From Faecalibacterium sp. CAG:74 (GTDB lineage Bacteria > Bacillota > Clostridia > Christensenellales > Aristaeellaceae): a stretch of DNA of 11,547 nt. The stretch covers positions 51,833-63,379 of the forward strand of contig FR899878.1 in assembly GCA_000437595.1 (NCBI GenBank), written 5' to 3'. This document shows positions 7,668 through 11,547 of the stretch, one piece after another (the stretch's first letter is position 1; every line of letters begins with the position of its first letter). The notes beneath the pieces were generated by a model. It did no database searches and was not told the origin of the DNA. It saw only the letters and a program-made list of their open reading frames with translations. Made by a program: the position numbers and the translations under genes.

Positions 7668-8441
7668 TTACTCCTTATACAGGGTCGATTCGATTTCCTT
7701 TGTCACAAAGTCAGCAATGCGAATTTTCCATTCCTCGTCCGGGTGGACTTCACCGTGAGAGCGGGCAACGCTGCGGTCAAAGCCGCTTCCGTAGAAGCTG
7801 TCGATGCAGTGCACGCCCGTTTTCTGCGCGACTTTCTGGATGACGCGGCGCTTGAGCAGCCCGTGCGCCTCGTCCATCCATGCCTGCGGGGTGTATGTTT
7901 GCAGCGGCGTGGCGAGGAAAATCGCCGCGTTCGGGCAGACGGTCTGCAATGTCCGCACCGCCCAGAGCAGCGCAGATGCCATCGACGTGCGGGTCAGGGC
8001 GGCGTAGGGGAGTTCACAGACTGCCGCAAAGTCATCCGCCGGAGCATTTTCCGGTTGATTGCCGTCATTGGTGGAGATGGCGATGTAAATCACGTCCGGC
8101 GCGGTCAGTGTGCCTGTGCCGATACCGATTTCCGCCGGAATCGCATACTCGATGCCATCCACCGTCCAGCGGATGATGCTGCCCTTCGGCGTAAGCGCCT
8201 GCAAAACGCGCCGCACCTGATTGGACAGCACGTTGTCCGCCGTGTTCGTGTTCGGCGGCTCGATGAGCGTTACAGGCGTGATGTTCCTATCGCCTTCGTG
8301 CCAGTCGGAGCAGGTTGCGTACCCGCAGGCGGCATTCAGCACCTCCTGCGCGTTCAGCCGATGCGCCACCATCGTGCCGATGCCGCTGACCTGGTCGCTG
8401 GTGATGCTGTCGCCCATGCAGCAGAAGCAGCGGATGTTCAT
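7668..8441 (-). CDS. SGNH/GDSL-type hydrolase, cytoplasmic, leading gene of an ABC-exporter operon
   Basis: A 257-residue SGNH-fold protein, possibly an esterase or deacetylase. Block I is GDSIT at residues 10-14 with nucleophile S12. Block II is probably G40 in NAACGYA. Block III is S-T-N-D-G (123-127), with N125 as the oxyanion Asn and Ser where Gly is usual. Block V is G-E-V-H-P (230-234) with the triad His at H233. The usual D-x-x-H is not met: position -3 is Gly (G230), with Glu at -2 (E231). No signal peptide is present; the short start M-N-I-R-C-F-C-C runs straight into block I. The start at 8441 is set by GGGAGG (8451-8456), 9 nt upstream; an in-frame ATG at 8597 would lie inside the palindromic leader element. 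The first ABC gene follows after 3 bp, so the hydrolase may process a precursor or product linked to export. An acetyl-xylan esterase is less likely because it is not exported. Confidence 0.78.
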   Translation of the reverse strand: MNIRCFCCMGDSITSDQVSGIGTMVAHRLNAQEVLNAACGYATCSDWHEGDRNITPVTLIEPPNTNTADNVLSNQVRRVLQALTPKGSIIRWTVDGIEYAIPAEIGIGTGTLTAPDVIYIAISTNDGNQPENAPADDFAAVCELPYAALTRTSMASALLWAVRTLQTVCPNAAIFLATPLQTYTPQAWMDEAHGLLKRRVIQKVAQKTGVHCIDSFYGSGFDRSVARSHGEVHPDEEWKIRIADFVTKEIESTLYKE

Positions 8442-8464
8442 GGGTGTTAGCCTCCCTTGTGGTG

Positions 8465-8626
8465 GTACTATTTTCCGCATTCGCCTGCGCCATCTGCTTG
8501 CGCCTTTTTCCTTCTGGCGTCCACTCATTCCACTTAGCGTAGCGCTGCTACGCTGCGTTTCATTCGCGTTAGCCAGCGCGAAAAATTCGCTTCGCATCTT
8601 GGCGCATTCTCATTTGGAAATAGTAC
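8465..8626. repeat. 162-bp near-palindromic element in the leader of the SGNH-ABC operon
   Basis: The two halves are imperfect reverse complements over the whole length. The ends are GTACTATTTTCC (8465-8476) and GGAAATAGTAC (8616-8626). Internal matches include TGCGCCA, TTTTTC and CTGGC. The centre is the perfect hairpin AGCGTAGC-GCT-GCTACGCT (8536-8554). By eye about 50 of 80 positions pair with three 1-nt gaps, and the symmetry point (8545) is the same for ends and centre. It lies between the predicted promoter (8669-8697) and the SGNH ribosome binding site (8451-8456), so it would be transcribed as one long stem-loop. It could be a hairpin-type MITE or a regulatory leader. Confidence 0.7.
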
Positions 8627-8668
8627 AGACGGGTCGTTCAATCGTAAAGCCTCATTAGAAACGGTTTG

Positions 8669-8697
8669 ATGATAGCACGGTTTTTTCCTTGTTTCAA
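8669..8697 (-). promoter_or_regulatory. Promoter of the SGNH-ABC-ABC operon
   Basis: On the minus strand TTGAAA (8692-8697) and TATCAT (8669-8674) are exactly 17 bp apart, with TGC before the -10 (extended -10). The -35 sits in a small dyad, CCTTG-TTT-CAAGG on the plus strand (8687-8699). Transcription would begin near 8662 and leave a leader of about 220 nt containing the palindromic element. Confidence 0.65.
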
Positions 8698-8786
8698 GGG
8701 GGCTTTTGGAAAGATTTCGACAATATTTCTTGCCCATCAGTTAAGTAACAAAAAGCCGGAAAAAAAGACACAAAGCGGCGATAAAA

Positions 8787-8866
8787 ACCAGTGAAGGTCT
8801 CCAGCGGGCGACCGCAGACTTCGTCCGTTTTCATTGCCCTCTGGAAGCATGGGAAAGACCAGTATG
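8787..8866. repeat. Hairpin-rich intergenic segment related by short words to the 3713-4025 element
   Basis: CCAGCGGGC (8801-8809) and GCCCTCTGG (8836-8844) pair at 8 of 9 positions. Outside them GGTCT (8796-8800) pairs with AGACC (8856-8860). Inside, the word GACTTCGTCC occurs, as it does in the large element at 3713-4025. Two further words are shared with that element: CGGGCGACC (3908-3916 and 8805-8813) and GACCAGTATG (3913-3922 and 8857-8866). Short frames here lack ribosome binding sites and run into the xylanase promoter region. Its boundaries are uncertain. Confidence 0.4.
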
Positions 8867-8915
8867 AAAAGGAAGTCAATCATGCCTATCAGCATAGAAT
8901 CAGAAAAAACCACCC

Positions 8916-8933
8916 AACGAAACCATTTTCGTT
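8916..8933 (+). promoter_or_regulatory. Perfect dyad upstream of the xylanase -35, candidate regulator site
   Basis: AACGAAA-CCAT-TTTCGTT is a perfect 7-bp inverted repeat ending 21 bp before the -35 of the xylanase promoter. Loosely placed outer arms ACCA (8909-8912) and TGGT (8935-8938) extend it. The position suits an activator, or a second operator working with the dyad in the promoter spacer. Confidence 0.5.
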
Positions 8934-8954
8934 CTGGTAAAAAATCAGACATTC

Positions 8955-8982
8955 TTGACAAAACACAATTGTTGTGTATAAT
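8955..8982 (+). promoter_or_regulatory. Strong xylanase promoter with an operator-like dyad in its spacer
   Basis: Perfect TTGACA (8955-8960) and perfect TATAAT (8977-8982) are separated by 16 bp. The spacer is filled by ACACAA-TTG-TTGTGT (8963-8977), a perfect 6-bp inverted repeat reaching the first base of the -10. A protein bound there would block RNA polymerase, so repression relieved by a sugar signal is the natural reading for a xylanase. The leader to the start codon is about 50 nt. Confidence 0.85.
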
Positions 8983-9040
8983 TAAATTATTGCATCATCC
9001 ATTCCATAGACCCCCAAGACGCTAAGGGAGGAAATCAAAC

Positions 9041-11023
9041 ATGAAACACTGGGTCGCACAAGCGCTTTCTCTGCTGATGGCACTCTGCTTGTTTCTGCCC
9101 TGCTTCGCCGCAGCGGAAGAAGCCGCGCAGACCGCCATCACCATCGACTTTGAGGATGGCAACGCCGCCGCATTCAGCCAGTCTGGCTCCTGCACCGTTG
9201 GCGTGACGGAATCGCAGGCACACAGCGGTAAGCAGAGCCTGCGAGTTTCTGGACGCGGCAGCAATAACTGGGATGCCGTTGACCTCTCCGCTGCGTCGCT
9301 TGGCATTGAGGCCGGCGCGAAAGTCCACCTGTCCGCCTGCGTCTACGTCGAAAGCTCGGAGGACGGCGTTATGGCGATTGGCAAGGCGGGCGGCGATTAC
9401 GCCTACTACGCGCAGGTGAACGTCAAGGGCAAGGAGTGGACGGAAATCTCCTGCGATTTCGAGGCGGACGCGGGCGTCAACATCCGCTTCCTCACGGCGT
9501 CGGATAACTATCTGGGCAAAAACTACTGCATTGATGATGTCACGCTGACCATCACCGCGCCCGAAAAGATGGATTACTCCGACGCGCCGCAGATTCACTA
9601 CACGTCGGACTTTACCAGCGGCACGGACGGCTGGTATGCGCGTTCTGCGGGCGGCGCCACCATCGAGACGACCGCTGACGGGCTGTACATCACCGGGCGT
9701 ACCGCGACGTGGAACTCTCCCGGCCGCGACTTCGACCTTGTGCCGGGGCGCGCCTACAATCTGTCCGTGCAGGTGAAGCAGGACGAGATGGATTCGTGCA
9801 GCTTCATCCTGTCCGTCGCCCATACCCGCGACGGCGAGGAATCCTATGAGAACATTGTCACCGGCACGGCGAAGAAGGGCGAATGGGCAATGCTGTCCGG
9901 CTCGTACATTCCCGGTCGGTATGACAAGTATGTGCTGTACGTTGAGGGTGCGGGCAAGGAAACGTCCTTCACCATCCGCAATTTCACCTGCGACGAGAAG
10001 ATTGACTCCTTCGACACCACTTCGCTGCCTGCCCTCAAGACGCTCTATGCGGATAAGTTCGATTTCGGCACGGCGGTTGTTGCCAGTGAAGTGAGGGACA
10101 GCAAGCGCATGGCGTTCTACGGCAGCCAGTTCACCATCATGACCGCGGGCAACGAGATGAAGCCGGATTCGCTGCTGGACATGGCGGCGTGCCGCAAGCT
10201 CAGCCGCACGGACGACACGGCCGTCGCTGTGAAGTTCGACAACTGCATTCCGTTCCTCGATTGGTGCCGCGACAATGGCGTGAAGGTGCATGGGCATGTG
10301 CTGGTGTGGCACTCCCAGACGCCCGAAGCCTTCTTCCATGAGGGCTACGCGACACACAAGCCGCTGTGCAGCCGCGAAACCATGCTCGCCCGCATGGAAA
10401 GCTACATCCAGCAGGTGCTGACGTGGACGAACGAGAATTATCCGGGGCTGATTGTCTCGTGGGACGTTGTGAACGAAGCCGTGGCGGACGGCAGCGACCA
10501 GCTGCGCGAATCCAACTGGACAAAGACGGTTGGTCAGGATTTCGTGAACCGCGCGTTTGAGTACGCCCGCAAGTACGCCGCGGACGGCGTGAAGCTGTAC
10601 TACAATGATTACAACACCCCCCTTGACCCCAAGCTGCACGGCATCTGCGTCCTGCTGGACAGCCTGATTGCGGATGGCACGATTGACGGCTACGGCTTCC
10701 AGGCACACTACTCCGTCGGCAGCCCGACGATTGACCGCGTGGATTGGGCGTTCCAGCAGATTGCCAAGCGTGATTTGCTCCTGCGCGTGTCCGAACTTGA
10801 CGTGGGCATTGACGATACAAGCGAGGAAAATCTGCAGAAGCAGGCGAAGTATTACGGCAACCTGATGAAGATTTTCCTGCGTTACGCCGACCGCATCGAA
10901 GCGGTGCAGGTATGGGGCACGGTGGACGACCTGAGCTGGCGCGCGGACGAGTACCCGCTCCTGTTCGACAAGGATGCCCAGCCGAAGCCCGCGTTTGACA
11001 CGCTGGTGGAACTGGCACAGTAA
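9041..11023 (+). CDS. Secreted endo-1,4-beta-xylanase: two CBM4/9/22-type modules and GH10 domain
   Basis: A 660-residue exported enzyme that cleaves internal beta-1,4-xylosidic bonds of xylan. The signal peptide is at residues 1-25, with a likely cut after AAA before EE; no lipobox is met, since Pro precedes Cys21. Two beta-sandwich carbohydrate-binding modules of the CBM4/9/22 type follow, about 31-173 and 185-318. The GH10 barrel covers about 328-660: NEMKP (371-375), HGHVLVWHSQTP (417-428), WDVVNEA (475-481) with acid/base E479, NDYN (522-525), QAH (554-556), SELDV (584-588) with nucleophile E585, and the WGTVDDLSW end motif (625-633). The Glu usually before the Asn of the EN-x-MK motif is Gly (G370). 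No cell-wall anchor, dockerin or SLH domain is present, so the enzyme is probably released. AAGGGAGG (9024-9031) supports the start. It is expressed from its own promoter, divergent from the SGNH-ABC operon. All catalytic residues are intact. Confidence 0.96.
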   Translation: MKHWVAQALSLLMALCLFLPCFAAAEEAAQTAITIDFEDGNAAAFSQSGSCTVGVTESQAHSGKQSLRVSGRGSNNWDAVDLSAASLGIEAGAKVHLSACVYVESSEDGVMAIGKAGGDYAYYAQVNVKGKEWTEISCDFEADAGVNIRFLTASDNYLGKNYCIDDVTLTITAPEKMDYSDAPQIHYTSDFTSGTDGWYARSAGGATIETTADGLYITGRTATWNSPGRDFDLVPGRAYNLSVQVKQDEMDSCSFILSVAHTRDGEESYENIVTGTAKKGEWAMLSGSYIPGRYDKYVLYVEGAGKETSFTIRNFTCDEKIDSFDTTSLPALKTLYADKFDFGTAVVASEVRDSKRMAFYGSQFTIMTAGNEMKPDSLLDMAACRKLSRTDDTAVAVKFDNCIPFLDWCRDNGVKVHGHVLVWHSQTPEAFFHEGYATHKPLCSRETMLARMESYIQQVLTWTNENYPGLIVSWDVVNEAVADGSDQLRESNWTKTVGQDFVNRAFEYARKYAADGVKLYYNDYNTPLDPKLHGICVLLDSLIADGTIDGYGFQAHYSVGSPTIDRVDWAFQQIAKRDLLLRVSELDVGIDDTSEENLQKQAKYYGNLMKIFLRYADRIEAVQVWGTVDDLSWRADEYPLLFDKDAQPKPAFDTLVELAQ

Positions 11024-11040
11024 ATCCATCATAAAGGCAG

Positions 11041-11085
11041 CACCGCACAATCCATTTGCCAGCCGACCACCTCATTTGTGCGGTG
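11041..11085 (+). other. Stem-loop between the xylanase and the cysteine-rich protein gene
   Basis: CACCGCACAA (11041-11050) pairs perfectly with TTGTGCGGTG (11076-11085) across a 25-nt loop. No T-run follows, so it is not a standard intrinsic terminator. It may protect the 3' end of the xylanase mRNA or reduce read-through. No convincing promoter was seen in the 90-bp gap, so the downstream gene may depend on read-through. Confidence 0.5.
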
Positions 11086-11113
11086 TTACCCTAACTTTAA
11101 GGAGGCGACGAAG

Positions 11114-11547
11114 ATGAAGAAGAAGAGTTTTGCCATATTGCTGGCTGCGGCGCTGCTGCTGTACCTGCTGCCGGGAATGGCGCCGGAAGCGAAGGCGGAA
11201 ACCATCCGCGACAAATGCCGTTTCTGCAACACGACGGCAGATCATGAGATTACAAGATTCGAGCGATTCAACGACGATTATCATTATGTAATTTACATAT
11301 GTTCACACTGCGGTAAAGGCAGCTATGCCCTATTTGATGACAATCCAATCGGCCGTCACTCTGGCGGCACCGAAACGCCGACCTGCACCACGGGCAAAAC
11401 CTGCACCCGGTGCGGCACTCAATACGGCAAACTCGGTCACGACTGGGGCGCATGGCAATCCAGGGGCAACAACAGCGAGCATTTCCGCACCTGCCAGCGT
11501 GACGGCTGCGATGCGGTCGACACCGCAAGCTGCTCCGGCGACAGCAG
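11114..11547 (+). CDS. Exported cysteine-rich repeat protein, C-terminus cut by window edge
   Basis: Open from ATG at 11114 to the right edge (144 full codons). AAGGAGG (11099-11105) lies 8 nt before the start. The signal peptide is KKK plus a Leu/Ala-rich core, with a likely cut after AKA (residues 26-28). The mature part is rich in paired cysteines: CRFC (35-38), CSHC further on, then the C-x-x-G-K-T-C-T-R-C-G motif, a G-H-D-W-G-x-W segment and T-C-Q-R-D-G-C. This last pattern is the start of a repeat common in large secreted or surface proteins of gut Clostridia, where it recurs many times as zinc-ribbon-like or disulfide-bonded units. Function is unknown. Its place after a xylanase hints at the cell surface or the fibre interface, but that is inference only. 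The full length may be much greater than what is seen. Confidence 0.8.
   Translation, partial: MKKKSFAILLAAALLLYLLPGMAPEAKAETIRDKCRFCNTTADHEITRFERFNDDYHYVIYICSHCGKGSYALFDDNPIGRHSGGTETPTCTTGKTCTRCGTQYGKLGHDWGAWQSRGNNSEHFRTCQRDGCDAVDTASCSGDS

Noticed and set aside
5901..8450. Very long plus-strand open frame (849 codons) antisense to the ABC and SGNH genes
   Set aside because: It mirrors three genes with clear motifs, is rich in Arg, His, Gln and Val, has no ribosome binding site and shows no domain. High G+C makes long antisense frames common.
8442..8597. N-terminal extension of the SGNH protein from the ATG at 8597
   Set aside because: It would translate the palindromic leader element, gives a basic low-complexity segment, and lacks a ribosome binding site, while 8441 has GGGAGG 9 nt upstream and begins next to block I.
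8687..8699. CCTTG-TTT-CAAGG as a terminator
   Set aside because: The T-run lies before, not after, the stem on the plus strand, and on the minus strand A residues follow. It more likely overlaps the -35 of the SGNH operon by chance or as a weak operator.
8737..8961. Minus-strand frame of 74 codons with a hydrophobic stretch between the divergent operons
   Set aside because: No ribosome binding site, overlaps the xylanase promoter and the hairpin segment, and more than one frame is open there, which is typical of a non-coding repeat.
9035..11050. Minus-strand open frame (671 codons) opposite the xylanase
   Set aside because: It is the codon shadow of a well-supported GH10 gene, with no start signals and no recognisable protein features.

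Overview
The window looks like chromosomal DNA of a plant-fibre-degrading, probably gut-associated member of the Clostridia (Bacillota). The reasons are G+C clearly above one half, strong GGAGG-type ribosome binding sites before nearly every gene, sigma-A-type promoters that often carry an extended -10, a secreted GH10 xylanase with clostridial-style carbohydrate-binding modules, and a cysteine-rich surface-protein module typical of gut Firmicutes. No RNA genes, CRISPR arrays, transposases or phage genes were seen. The assignment rests on protein style and gene signals, not on a database match.

Left part (1-3704). A minus-strand pair encodes a HAD-family phosphatase-like protein (1980-2612) followed 6 bp later by a CtpE-like cation-transporting P-type ATPase (1-1973) whose C-terminus is cut by the window edge. 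An extended -10 promoter lies just upstream of the pair. Further upstream is a small two-part membrane protein (2692-2961, minus). It is divergent from a LOG-family phosphoribohydrolase-like gene (3165-3704, plus), which has its own promoter with a dyad over the -10.

Middle (3705-8700). A roughly 310-bp non-coding element with inverted-repeat ends and several small hairpins lies between convergent genes, followed by a clean bidirectional terminator (4032-4073). Then comes a tight minus-strand operon, read right to left: SGNH hydrolase (7668-8441), ABC exporter subunit with degenerate ATP-site residues (5913-7664), ABC exporter subunit with the intact catalytic residues (4109-5911). Gaps are 3 bp and 1 bp. 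The two ABC proteins complement each other as a heterodimeric exporter. The operon's predicted promoter (8669-8697) gives a leader of about 220 nt that contains an almost fully palindromic 162-bp element (8465-8626).

Right part (8700-11547). A short divergent intergenic region holds another hairpin-rich stretch and a strong xylanase promoter with two dyads, one lying inside the -35/-10 spacer. The secreted xylanase (9041-11023) has two binding modules and a GH10 domain. After a 90-bp gap with a 10-bp stem-loop comes the start of an exported cysteine-rich repeat protein (11114 onward), cut by the edge.

No wholly new system is demonstrated. The most unusual points are the SGNH-exporter operon with its giant palindromic leader, the SGNH protein's missing triad aspartate, the set of palindromic intergenic elements that share short words, and the two-dyad xylanase promoter.
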